From Volvox africanus (lineage: Eukaryota > Chlorophyta > Chlorophyceae > Chlamydomonadales > Volvocaceae), in NCBI GenBank assembly GCA_030268105.1, contig BSDZ01000046.1, positions 210,936 to 274,935 on the forward strand: a DNA stretch of 64,000 nt, in the 5' to 3' direction. Under the pieces are notes generated by a model. It searched no databases, was not told the origin of the DNA, and was given only the letters and a program-made list of their open reading frames with translations. How positions within the stretch are numbered: position 1 is the stretch's first letter; each line of letters opens with the position of its first letter. Positions 41,653-53,576 of the stretch are shown in pieces. The position numbers were made by a program, and so were the translations under genes.

Positions 41653-43191
41653 GGCAAGTGAACGTGCACGCCGCATGCCTGCACTAATTGGGAGTGCTTA
41701 TTTTGCATCCCCAAACTCATCCATTTGCGCGCGAGGAGTGATTCGGGATGTTGGCACACCATGTCGCGCCGCGCCACGTTGTGCTGCCCCACGTCACGCG
41801 AGCAAACTTCTAAATTCACAGAATTTTACATTTAAGCAGCGCAGCATATATACATATTTATAGCCAATATTACTGATAGCTCACTTTATCCAGGCCGCGG
41901 AATTTAAGAATCGAATAAAGGAGGTTCTTCAGCTTTAAAGATTCTGTCCGCCAGGCGCTGATCGCTTTGGCTGCCTCGTACAGTTAAATAAGAGTTCGAA
42001 ATATGTCGAATTTACGTAGTCAGTTGCATTTATATATGCAAGAGAAGTTCACATTACCAATGACCACAAACAAAGTAAAGAGCGAAGTAAAGCTTTCTAT
42101 ACTGAATGTCATAGGGACAAACCAGAGCTGGGACTGCTCCGGGACAAACGCAAATGGTCATTTTTGCGGGCACAGGGGCTTATCCAACACTGCACCCATT
42201 CTGGTCTTGTAACAAATATGTTCCCCTGGCTTGATAGTTAGAAGTGTACCTTAAAATTGGGTCTGGGAAAATTGGGTTTGGAGGTGCATGGTGTTGGACC
42301 CTTAGCCTTTTCGAGCTCTTTGAGCAGTCTTGCTTACCCAAGCATTCATTTGTGCCTTTGATCTTGTCAAAAAAATGTAGTTAAGGTTTTTTAGATCAAA
42401 ACAAGCTTATGAAGAAGAAATAGAACAAAATTCAAAATTATATAGAACATTAAGTAATAGACCAGAAGAAAGAACTGACCAAGTTATACGAAATTAAAAA
42501 TGAGCTTTTACTAAGCGTTCCCAATATTTTGCATTGACGCCCACATCTATGCTGCGGTGATGTTGCCTACCCGTCACGCCCTACCCTAGACGGACCACAT
42601 GTAGCCATTCCCGCCTTCGTTCGAAGGCCTCCAATCAGCCCCAGATGCACAATAATCTTAACTCCAACTATCCAAACTTCCGAAGCCTACAGCTCCAAAT
42701 CCTAAGCCCGTACCGACCGTTGCATGCCTCGCATCCGGGGTCTGAGTACAACATGTACAACATACAACTGATCGCTTAATAAATTATCAACTCCCCATAT
42801 CTTCTGCCGGAAGCACAATGCAGAATTACCGAAAGTTCGAATACGTAGGCCGATAGGCCGATAGGCCGATAGCAGATGGACGCGGGAGAGAGAGTAGAGC
42901 CACGAGAGAGGAGAAGGAAACATGGCGGAACGTGTGGCGCTTACTACAACCCCCTGCTGCAAACCTCTCTCGGCAAAGTTGTAACGTAAGCCCGATCCTT
43001 CGTAATAAGCAGCATTCTCATCCAGTTCGAATAGAATTTAGCAAGAACAGCAACACAGGAAGGGATAGAATCCCAATCTCAATCTTGACTTTGTGCCTTC
43101 CTCATTATTACGCGGTTTTCACTCTAACCGCGCAATCCGGCACGACCGCCACGGCCGCGCCGCGAAATAACGACCATTCGTTTTCCAGGTC

Positions 43192-45716
43192 CTAATATGG
43201 CAGACAACGGCCGAAAGGAAAGGCCGGTATTGCATAGTACATATCATCGTACTGCTCGTCCATGGCATCCCACAGATCCGAGACGCTGCCATCGGTGTGA
43301 AGCCCCTGCAGCCGTATATCCGTGCAGGGCCGCGCATAAGCCTTAGGGTTTTATCATTTGTACAACGGTAGGACATAAAAAGATTTGATCTGTCGTAACA
43401 AGTCAACCAGATAATCAGGGCCAGGGCCAGGGCCAGGGCCAGGGCCAGGGCTAGCTCGGACGCCTAACCCGATAGGACACGAGTAGTAAGTTTGCTCCTC
43501 CCAAAGTGGAATACCAGGTCTCTTATCATCTTCCTTCCATCCATCCTTCCCGGTGCACCCTAGTAAGCACCTGGATTGCTGAGACCCACGGGTCCATGGC
43601 TTAGCATGCCCTCTGAGCCCCGCCCCATGAGCCCCACTCCCTACTCACCGGCCAGCACTAACACGGTGGGGGCAATGTCAATGTGCTGCGTCGTGGTAAC
43701 CACCTTGGAGCCGGCAGCCAGACCCGGGCCCTGAGGCCAGGGACGACGGGTGGAGGGGTGAAGTCCAGGGATTTCTGCCACAAAAGGATAAGGGTTCTTG
43801 AGTATTAGGCTAGGAGGGCAAAGGACAGGCGGACGGAGGTTGGGACTACGATTTTAGGCGGGGGAGGCAGGGTTAAAGATGCAACAGAAAGGTGCGTGCA
43901 AGGATTTATGGCAAGGACGACGGAGGGCCTGGTTCTGGTGGCAGTGGTTGCCTCATGTTAAAGGAAGGAGGGGGCGATGATACGAAATCTACAATCTATA
44001 ATCTATATTATTATACACCTATCCCCACCCCACCCACGCCCCTCCCACCTAACGCCACGACCATCTCTCATCCACAGCTCGCATGCACCTCAGCGGCACT
44101 CGGTGGATCTCCTCTAAGAAGGTCACATTTGCGGCCGTGAGGGGGTCTCGCGCCCGCAGCCACGCTGGCTTCCCACTAACCCCCGGGTCATTCTGGGCGG
44201 TCGTGGCAGTGCCGCTCCACTCAGCTCCTCCCACAGTGTCAGGCCGCAAGTAAATAAGGCCTACGCGTTTGGATGGTGGCTGGCGTCGTCCCCGGTAGGG
44301 AATGTGGAATCAATCGGGGCGTAAGCTAAGTAGCCGCCAAGGCCGTGCATAATCGTAGAAAGAAGAGCGATGGGAACCGTGATGATGTATACTATCGGTG
44401 TTGTTGGCGACAGCGAAGAGGTGCTGCGAGAGACGTTGGTAGATGCAAGCAAAAGTTAATGTATGAGTGCTTGCCCCCTCCCCCCGCATTCACCTGTGTA
44501 TAGCGTGGTGTACCCAGCTTTCTGCAGCCAGGTGGGGAGCCACTCGCGATCCAAATCCAGCGCACGGAATTTTGCAGAACCTCCTGTATGTGAGGAAGGG
44601 GTTGTGGGTTCGCGGGCCAGGGCCTCGGGGATGACGAATTTAATTTGTGGAAAAATGGTTTCCGCGGCCAGACGGCGAACCCCTTGGGGTGGCAAAAGAA
44701 TGAATGGAAGAACGGAAGGACAGAACGAACTCGCTTTGTGGACGGCCCAGAAAGGGGAGGGGTCTGCGGTGAGAACAGGAAGGTTGATTAGGAAGGATGA
44801 TAGTGCCTAGAGTTGAAGGGATGCAGAGCCGCGGAGCGCGGAGGGCTGGCGGGTTTCAGTTGCTGTTGGGTCAAATGACAGTCATCCGTCCACCTCCGGG
44901 AGAGGGGTTGTCATCAATGGCCATTGGGGCGGCCCTTCCTTGTCTCCTGTCTCGCTCATAAATGTAAATCTGTGCTTAGAAAAAGGTGGTAATGAGAAAC
45001 TCTTAAATATGTCTGGTTCCGGAGCATGACCTACACCAAAACCCGGGTCCATGTTCGCTCCGCCAATTAACCTGACTGACGGTAATGACAAGGGGCCGCA
45101 CGTCGCAATGTGGCTTCGAAGCCACCCGTCCACCCAGGAATACTTCTTCCATCGGGGGAGATCGGGTATTACCGTCTGAGGCTTACGATCGTATCCAGGC
45201 TAGTCGGGGACGGCAGGGTGGAACCTGTCATTTAAAACTTGACGTACCGTGTGGTCCGAGCACGTCTGTGAAATTGGTATTGGGACTCAGCTGGCCGCGT
45301 TGGAGGCTGACCCGGGAAGGGCAGCAGATGGGAGTAGTGACGAAATGGTTCGTAAAGGTGACATCTGGTTTGCAGCAACATCGGGACATAACCGAATAAG
45401 GAACCGATGCCTGCAGGAACTGACAGGAAGATTACCAACTTCCAACAACCAACCATTTTTACTTACCAGCTCAAAGAATCTTGAACAACATCTATGATTC
45501 AAGAAAATTTCTGAACATTCCTGGTCGCGTCGTCGTGCACGAAAGTCGCACGTCGCCAAATGATTGATGGTCCGGTTACGATGCCCTTACCTCGGTCTCG
45601 CAAAAGCCGTTTCGTCGCCGGTACTGAGATTAATCTACATCATCTACAAGGATAAGGATAGAGTTTGGACGCCGTGCTACAGATGCCGAATATGTGATGA
45701 TACCCAGATACAGCAT
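43192..45716 (-). pseudogene. Arylsulfatase pseudogene, U4
   Basis: ATG present. Same frameshifts as U1. The first base of exon 2 is changed (acceptor CCAG followed by ATGTCACC), turning the Gly before VTFTNHF into Asp. Confidence 0.85.
43418..43452. repeat. GGGCCA minisatellite, U4 (about 6 copies)
   Basis: Same site as in U1. Confidence 0.95.
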
Positions 45717-45934
45717 TACATTTAGAAATCGCTTCCTTTGAAATTTCTTTGGATTAAACGATTTATTTGACGGAAATTCTTACGTGGAAATTCTTTACTC
45801 GACGGAAGAAGTATTTCAAGATATGCTCATTTCATGCAAAGCATGACGTTGGTTGGCTTGGGGGCTGTTGCCGTTATTGAACAAAAGGGTAGAACAAAGG
45901 TGAGGGACGAGAGGGGACTCATGTTTTCTTCATG

Positions 45935-46524
45935 TAGCGCCTATCACCCTACACTTGCCGCCTTCCGCCCGACCGCTGCATTGTAGCACGGAGCTGAACT
46001 TGTCTGCCGCGTCTGACTTCCTGCAATGGTAACTATGGAAACGCCTGGCACTTGCACACAATTCTTGATTCAGGGAACTAAAGAAAACAAGTTCGAGACA
46101 AAAAGGCAAATAAAATTGTTCGATGCTCTTACGAGCAAGCCCAATCGGTGAAGCTGTCACGTCGGAAGCGCGATGGATCAACGGTGAACTGACAAGACTG
46201 TCGAAGCTCCCAAACCAACGATTTGATTGCATTTGCATACTTGTGAGAATTAAATAATGGTTAAGTGTATATGATCTTTCGGGCAATTGTTCAATCCCAA
46301 CCGTAATTGTTTTGCTGTTGCTTCATAAACGCGTGAGTGCAGCGGTTGACCAAGGAACCAGGGAGGTCGAACTTATCAAAGTCCACATCTACCAGCAGGC
46401 ACCTAGAATACACACATTTATAGTCCGTGCTGCAACTTGCATCGTATGAAAGGTTACAACATATCTCAAATTTCTCGTTTCTACCTTTCCAACATCCTGT
46501 TTCTGTCCTCTCGTGCGACTTAAA
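45935..46524. other. Cassette B (U4)
   Basis: Nearly identical to U2's cassette. Confidence 0.85.
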
Positions 46525-46899
46525 GGCGGCATCCATATGCCTACCCATTTGTTGCCTCGACCGGGTGCCTCAGGAATTAATTCCTAGCAATCAGCATCAC
46601 AATTGTACGGGCGAAAATAATCCAATGGAACGATTGAGCCAGTTTGAATACTTGTCGTTCAGATACGCTATAGATTCGAAGCTAGCATGAACACAGGCAA
46701 GGGCGTGTGTGTGGGTTATGTACATCTGGTTGGTCACACATGTGCAGAGGCTAAGGTTTCAGCATGCCCGTACATGTGGCAGGGTGGATTCCCGATGCGG
46801 ATGGAGCTTGCTCTGGTGTTGGTTTTGCAGACATATACAATGAATCACTTCTGCGCTGTATGTTAGCACACCAGCTTTGGACAGGCGGAAAGCAACTGC

Positions 46900-47292
46900 G
46901 TGGACTCATGCGTGTCGTTGAGCATTAGACTACGTGTGTATCAGGCCTTGGCGCATGCTCTTTCACGCTTCGATGCCTTTGATTTTCCTTCAAACAGACT
47001 TATTATCGAACACGTTTCACTGGAAAATAAGCGCGTGGAAGGGAGATGCCACGAGAGAACTGTGCGTGTGGGGGCGTTGACGCGCGGCGGGCAGCAGCTG
47101 GGGCGCAATCAGTTGGGGCTCAGCCATATGGGCGCTTGCCAGGAGCCTCTTTGTCCGACACCATGGATCCGGCGCGATCCATGCACCCAGCGCACTTGTG
47201 AAGCGTATGGAGCTTGCTGTGTCGTTGATTATGCAGTTTTATTCATTGTATATGCGCTGTATGCACAACGAGCTATGGGTAGCCGGAGATGA
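46900..47292 (+). CDS. Hypothetical 130-codon ORF, U4
   Basis: As U1, with LENKR and CTQRTC (shared with U3). Confidence 0.28.
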   Translation: MDSCVSLSIRLRVYQALAHALSRFDAFDFPSNRLIIEHVSLENKRVEGRCHERTVRVGALTRGGQQLGRNQLGLSHMGACQEPLCPTPWIRRDPCTQRTCEAYGACCVVDYAVLFIVYALYAQRAMGSRR

Positions 47293-47614
47293 ACCGTTCA
47301 AATAAATGCATGTTGGGCATTAGACTACGTGTGTATGAGGCCGGATGGCCGTGTCTATTTATACATTGATCAGGACGTATTCACATACGGCTGGTAGAGG
47401 ATGCCACGGCATGGGAACAGTGACATCCACGACATCGTACGCCTGATGGCTGGTGCGTGCTCGTGCCTTCATGCATATCTAAGTTGTGGAGGGGCTGCGG
47501 GCTGAATGTGTGTGTATGTTTGTGTATGATACGTTCACGTTCACTGTTTGGAAACTAGTTTGATAAGCCTCACCCCGCCGTTCGTATGGCCTATGGGTAT
47601 GTGTTTACACCCCT

Positions 47615-48042
47615 TCACGTGATATATTGATGACGAGCATGTGAACCATGCAGCTGTGTTGACTGCATTACCGAGCTACTAGAGCTGTGTAAACATCTTG
47701 CCATATCCGTAAATTGTGTAGGCGTGTACTCAGACAGGAAGGGCACAGAAAACTGAAACATAATGACATCTTGTCACACTGTAGGGGCTACGCAGCAAAT
47801 ATGGAATTATTGACGAGGGTCTGAGCTCAGGGTGTGTGTGGTTAAGAAAGTTACATGAAACACAAACAGAATTATGAAAGTACCAATCACGATATAGTAC
47901 AAAACAAAGGTATCAGAGTCTGCCCAATTAAGGGTGGTATCGAAAGACACCGAATATGAAGTCAAAGCCCCATATACATGTTTCGTTCCAGGGACAGGCA
48001 AAGTGTCCAAGGAATCTCCCAAGGATCCTGGATCGCGTGTTT
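47615..48042 (-). CDS. Two exons of single-pass membrane protein, U4
   Basis: As U1. The donor reads GTAACT instead of GTAAGT (shared with U5), which may weaken splicing. Confidence 0.47.
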
Positions 48043-48130
48043 CTGGGGTCGTAACCCTCCATGTGGTGGGGTTTCTTTACCTCGCACCCATTACTCCTCC
48101 ATTGCACAAACAGGGACAATCAAGACGTCC

Positions 48131-48203
48131 CGGCCAAAGCCACTCCGGCGGCTAAGGCCCCCCTTTTGTCCCAGCCAAAGCCGCTCCGGCGGCTAAAGCC
48201 CGC
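48131..48203. repeat. Row of two GC hairpins, U4
   Basis: One 39-bp block lost relative to the other units, in frame for the minus-strand reading. Confidence 0.85.
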
Positions 48204-48501
48204 TTCTTTTTGCCACTCGTTACACAAGCAAAGGACAATACGTCCCAGCCACAGCCGCCCTGGAGGCAGAGCCCCCGACCAGTCCACACCAGGGCATTAA
48301 ATCTGCGTGGAAAGGGTTTGTTAGTCAGTAAGGACATGTCTAATTATTATCGTAAGAACTGAGCGACACAATAAAACAGGCAGGCCAAGTCCCACACTTA
48401 CCTTCTGATGACTAACATTAAGCCCTGATAAGATGCATGCAATCCCCCCTTTGTTTCCCTTGCTCCACCCCTCACTCCACATATTCCTTCGGCATGCGCA
48501 T

Positions 48502-49758
48502 CTAGTTGTTGTTCTCAAGTCTGCTATATGCGACTTGCAAGTGTTCGAAGGCTTTGAAGGCCAACACCCTGTGTTGCCCACCGAGCAGGTGACGGTGTGG
48601 GTTCACCTGCCACCTGAGCCTGTCGTACACAGCCTTCCGTCCCTGGGTTTTGAACTTTTCCGGAGCAAGCTGGAAGATGAGACGGTCGCCAAGTGCCTCA
48701 TCTTCCAGATTGCTAAATGTGATCACCCACTCAACCACATCCGCATTTGTAAGCCCCTCAGTGGGTATGACGACATGGCTCACGTGGCCCAACCCGTTTT
48801 CTGCACTTTGGGTATCTCCGCTTTCGGCCACGTCCCTCTCGTGGCACACCACATTCTCCGCACTTTGGGTATCTCCGCTTTCGGCCACGTCCCTCTCGTG
48901 GCACACCACATTATCCGCACTTTGGGTATCTCCGCTTTCGACCACGTGCCTCTCGTGGCACACCACGTTATCCGCACTTTGGGTATCTCCGCTTTCGGCC
49001 ACGTCCCTCTCGTGGCACACCACGTTATCCGCACTTTGGGTATCTCCACTTTCGGCCACGTCCCTCTCGTGGCACACCACATTCTCCGCACTTTGGGTAT
49101 CTCCGCTTTCGGCCACGTCCCTCTCGTGGCACACCATGTTATCCGCACTTTGGGTATCTCCGCTTTTGGCCACGTCCCTCTCGTGGCACACCACGTTATC
49201 CGCACTTTGGGTATCTCCGCTTTCGGCCACGTCCCTCTCGTGGCACACCACGTTATCCGCACTTTCGGTATCTCCGCTTTCGGCCACGTCCCTCTCGTGG
49301 CACACCACATTATCCGCACTTTTGGTATCTCCGCTTTCGGCCACGTCCCTCTCGTGGCACACCACGTTATCTGCACTTTGGGTATCTCCGCTTTCGGCCA
49401 CGTCCCTCTCGTGGCACACCACGTTATCCGCACTTTGGGTATCTCCGCTTTCGGCCATGTGCCTCTCGTAGTTAACCTCACTCTCATAATTGCCGATATG
49501 GACCACTGGCACCTCGTGGTCGATTTTGCTCTTGATGCTCTGCGCATCCTGGTGTTGGAACACAGACACCTCATAGTCAAACCCATCACTTTTGGTCCTA
49601 TTTTTCCAGGGCTGAACTTCATGGTCAGGCTCACTGACGTCTGCCTCGTTGGGTATCTCCATAGGAACGACTGTCTGAGAACCCATAATCCAGCCAGATA
49701 TTTGCTGCATGGACGGCAACCTAAGTTGCCAGCACAGCACCTTCGGCTGCAGATGCAC
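48502..49758 (-). CDS. 57-bp-repeat protein, U4, 12 repeats
   Basis: 418 codons, the longest copy. B-family markers NEADV, TFSNL and GQHRVL. One repeat has a Lys in the SGDTKSADN position. Confidence 0.42.
   Translation of the reverse strand: MHLQPKVLCWQLRLPSMQQISGWIMGSQTVVPMEIPNEADVSEPDHEVQPWKNRTKSDGFDYEVSVFQHQDAQSIKSKIDHEVPVVHIGNYESEVNYERHMAESGDTQSADNVVCHERDVAESGDTQSADNVVCHERDVAESGDTKSADNVVCHERDVAESGDTESADNVVCHERDVAESGDTQSADNVVCHERDVAKSGDTQSADNMVCHERDVAESGDTQSAENVVCHERDVAESGDTQSADNVVCHERDVAESGDTQSADNVVCHERHVVESGDTQSADNVVCHERDVAESGDTQSAENVVCHERDVAESGDTQSAENGLGHVSHVVIPTEGLTNADVVEWVITFSNLEDEALGDRLIFQLAPEKFKTQGRKAVYDRLRWQVNPHRHLLGGQHRVLAFKAFEHLQVAYSRLENNN
48796..49471. repeat. 57-bp tandem repeat array, 12 copies (U4)
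   Basis: Longest array, four more copies than U1. Confidence 0.96.
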
Positions 49759-50385
49759 CGCGGTCGAAGAGAGAAATATGGTCCTGCGGCAATGGGCGAA
49801 AAATTAATTTTCTGTGACTTAAAATGGTTCAGGCTTTGACCTTGACCGTGAGGCGGCGGCGGCATCCCAATCACAAACAGCTACAACGCAAGGAAAGCTG
49901 CCCATATAGTTAATTTTTAATTAAGCTTAGCAAAGACATCGGTGGAGTCAGCCACGAAAATTGGAAAAGGCTCGAGCGTACCTTGGGTAGAAGACCTCGA
50001 AGCATGTCCGCGCCAGGTAGAAGATTCCACTGAGCATGGCTTTTAGGACGGGCCTAGCGACACAGCTCATGGTATCCGAATCCACGCAAACAAGCAAGCC
50101 TATCCAAAGACCAGGTGTGCTTGCAGCTTAAGGCTGCGGTGTGCGTATGTTGAAAGTCAAGTTGGATAGAGATAGAGTGTGCAGAGCAGGTAGCAGTAAA
50201 CAACGTTGCATTTAAAACGCTGTAGTGAGAAAATGCGCACTGAACGGCCTAAGTAGCAAAAGTTTGATGAAAGTACGGCGGAGAGTGTACCTCCATCATA
50301 ATCTGCCCTGCCAGGGGCTTCTTTACATCTGTGAGAAACTTTGAGGTATTTCGTTGCTTACGGAAAGCTTTCAATCAATCCACGG

Positions 50386-50733
50386 TCATGATGGCACAGG
50401 GAAGTTATGTGCATTCAGTACTAAGCTGGAATCACGGCCAGTAGCATCTGAGGACGACGCGAAGTTGAACCTCTTTTTAATAACTGAAACATGGGAAATG
50501 ACAGGGTCTATTACTGCATCTGAAAAGGGCAAACCACCTCCTGGCTTTCTGAGAACCACAATTCCGAAGCAAACTTGATACGAAGTCGCACATGTACATG
50601 GAAGTATATGAACTATAATCACATTACTGTAGACATAATACAGGACACAGAATAGAATACACATATGTTTTGTAGGTTCCTTTGGAAGGCTTAGGGTTAC
50701 TGCCCCGGGGAAGAACACTGCTTGCCAATACAT
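50386..50733 (-). CDS. Hypothetical 115-codon membrane ORF, U4
   Basis: Intact and identical in layout to U1. Confidence 0.35.
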   Translation of the reverse strand: MYWQAVFFPGAVTLSLPKEPTKHMCILFCVLYYVYSNVIIVHILPCTCATSYQVCFGIVVLRKPGGGLPFSDAVIDPVISHVSVIKKRFNFASSSDATGRDSSLVLNAHNFPVPS

Positions 50734-50905
50734 ACTGCCTTCCGCGCATGCATGGCGCCGGCATGATGCTCGATGTAAATTACATTACTCCAACGCGATG
50801 AACACCCGGGATAGATCTCGCTCAGAACCTCGCTCTGGCAACCAGTCACCTTCGCGATGCCCACCCGTTCGTTGGAGCTTTGCGCCCCACCCTAGCTGAG
50901 ACCTG

Positions 50906-51238
50906 TTATGGCTTCGTCCAACACCTCCGTCTACTGCCTCCCCTTGGTCCGTAGCCCTTCTGCCCGGTCGCCTGACAACTGCCGCACCCATTCACACCAT
51001 CCCCGCACATGCAGCCCGTCTGGCGAGCTAAATAACGCATAATAGATTGGGGCATAACAAATTCACCACGCAACCAAATTTTGACACGAAACAATCCAAC
51101 AAACACGACGTGTTTTTTGTCCCGAGACACTCTGATTATGACTCCAGGGGGACACGTTGTGCTTAGGGCACACTGCCACACTAATTCAATGGTCAATGGT
51201 TGCACTTCATCCAGATGATGTAGATAGGTTGCAACCAT
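50906..51238 (-). CDS. Hypothetical 110-codon ORF, U4
   Basis: As U2. Confidence 0.27.
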   Translation of the reverse strand: MVATYLHHLDEVQPLTIELVWQCALSTTCPPGVIIRVSRDKKHVVFVGLFRVKIWLRGEFVMPQSIMRYLARQTGCMCGDGVNGCGSCQATGQKGYGPRGGSRRRCWTKP

Positions 51239-51645
51239 CCAGATAGATCCTACATCTAGGGGGAAAACACCATCATTGGAACTTGCGCTTGGAATGAGCC
51301 TGCTTTGAGAATTATTTCAGAAATTATTCGGCGGAAGTTGTGGCCTGTTGTTGTACAGCGGTGGTGGGTTCAGGGCCCGCAGGACAAGAGTTGTGTCGGT
51401 CTACTTGAAGACGGAACAAGGAGATGAACGTTTGGAAGTTGAGATAGCAGTTTGAAGATTGGGATGTACGAACACACTGTCATGGCACACTTCATGAACG
51501 GTTGGGAAATGTGGTGTTTGGTCTGTAAAAATGTCCAATGGGAACGCTGCCTCGACTAAACCCTAAGCTTAATGGTTACAACTGGCCATATGCCGCCTAG
51601 ATGGCCGCGCGGGTTGACGAACGAACGTTTACGGTATGTCGGTAG

Positions 51646-51828
51646 GTTGCTTGATGTAGATATGTTGCAACCTTTTAAGCCATGCAAGCTGCAGCAACGG
51701 ACTCTTAATGTGTCTGTCCTAGATGCCTGCTCGTAGATGTGGACTTTGGATAGGTTGGCCCTCCCCGATTCCTTGATCAACCGCTGCACTCACGCGTTTA
51801 GGAAGCAACAGCAAAACAATTACGCTTG
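51646..51828 (-). repeat. Dispersed element, U4 copy
   Basis: As U1. Confidence 0.75.
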
Positions 51829-51977
51829 GGATTTAACGACTCCCTGAAGAAATTATGTACACTTCATTTGGCCCACTCCCCTCCATTGGTGCGCATATCC
51901 GTTAGGCTGATGGTTCTTTCCATCTATGCAACCTGGGAAATAGCAACAAAATATGCCGTGTGAGGATTAATGATATG

Positions 51978-51978
<1 letters not shown>

Positions 51979-52035
<57 letters not shown>
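51979..52035. repeat. (CA)n microsatellite, U5 (about 57 bp)
   Basis: Same site as in U1. Confidence 0.98.
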
Positions 52036-52037
<2 letters not shown>

Positions 52038-53576
52038 GGCAAGTGAACGTGCACGCCGCATGCCTGCACTAATTGGGAGTGCTTATTTTGCATCCCCAAA
52101 CTCATCCATTTGCGCGCGAGGAGTGATTCGGGATGTTGGCACACCATGTCGCGCCGCGCCACGTTGTGCTGCCCCACGTCACGCGAGCAAACTTCTAAAT
52201 TCACAGAATTTTACATTTAAGCAGCGCAGCATATATACATATTTATAGCCAATATTACTGATAGCTCACTTTATCCAGGCCGCGGAATTTAAGAATCGAA
52301 TAAAGGAGGTTCTTCAGCTTTAAAGATTCTGTCCGCCAGGCGCTGATCGCTTTGGCTGCCTCGTACAGTTAAATAAGAGTTCGAAATATGTCGAATTTAC
52401 GTAGTCAGTTGCATTTATATATGCAAGAGAAGTTCACATTACCAATGACCACAAACAAAGTAAAGAGCGAAGTAAAGCTTTCTATACTGAATGTCATAGG
52501 GACAAACCAGAGCTGGGACTGCTCCGGGACAAACGCAAATGGTCATTTTTGCGGGCACAGGGGCTTATCCAACACTGCACCCATTCTGGTCTTGTAACAA
52601 ATATGTTCCCCTGGCTTGATAGTTAGAAGTGTACCTTAAAATTGGGTCTGGGAAAATTGGGTTTGGAGGTGCATGGTGTTGGACCCTTAGCCTTTTCGAG
52701 CTCTTTGAGCAGTCTTGCTTACCCAAGCATTCATTTGTGCCTTTGATCTTGTCAAAAAAATGTAGTTAAGGTTTTTTAGATCAAAACAAGCTTATGAAGA
52801 AGAAATAGAACAAAATTCAAAATTATATAGAACATTAAGTAATAGACCAGAAGAAAGAACTGACCAAGTTATACGAAATTAAAAATGAGCTTTTACTAAG
52901 CGTTCCCAATATTTTGCATTGACGCCCACATCTATGCTGCGGTGATGTTGCCTACCCGTCACGCCCTACCCTAGACGGACCACATGTAGCCATTCCCGCC
53001 TTCGTTCGAAGGCCTCCAATCAGCCCCAGATGCACAATAATCTTAACTCCAACTATCCAAACTTCCGAAGCCTACAGCTCCAAATCCTAAGCCCGTACCG
53101 ACCGTTGCATGCCTCGCATCCGGGGTCTGAGTACAACATGTACAACATACAACTGATCGCTTAATAAATTATCAACTCCCCATATCTTCTGCCGGAAGCA
53201 CAATGCAGAATTACCGAAAGTTCGAATACGTAGGCCGATATGCCGATAGGCCGATAGCAGATGGACGCGGGAGAGAGAGTAGAGCCACGAGAGAGGAGAA
53301 GGAAACATGGCGGAACGTGTGGCGCTTACTACAACCCCCTGCTGCAAACCTCTCTCGGCAAAGTTGGAACGTAAGCCCGATCCTTCGTAATAAGCAGCAT
53401 TCTCATCCAGTTCGAATAGAATTTAGCAAGAACAGCAACACAGGAAGGGATAGAATCCCAATCTCAATCTTGACTTTGTGCCTTCCTCATTATTACGCGG
53501 TTTTCACTCTAACCGCGCAATCCGGCACGACCGCCACGGCCGCGCCGCGAAATAACGACCATTCGTTTTCCAGGTC

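Larger units (their letters stand above)
41492..51868. repeat. Array unit U4 (10.4 kb, B family)
   Basis: GATGG-joined 3.3-kb deletion as in U2. Cassette B, 12 copies of the 57-bp repeat, two instead of three GC hairpins. Confidence 0.95.
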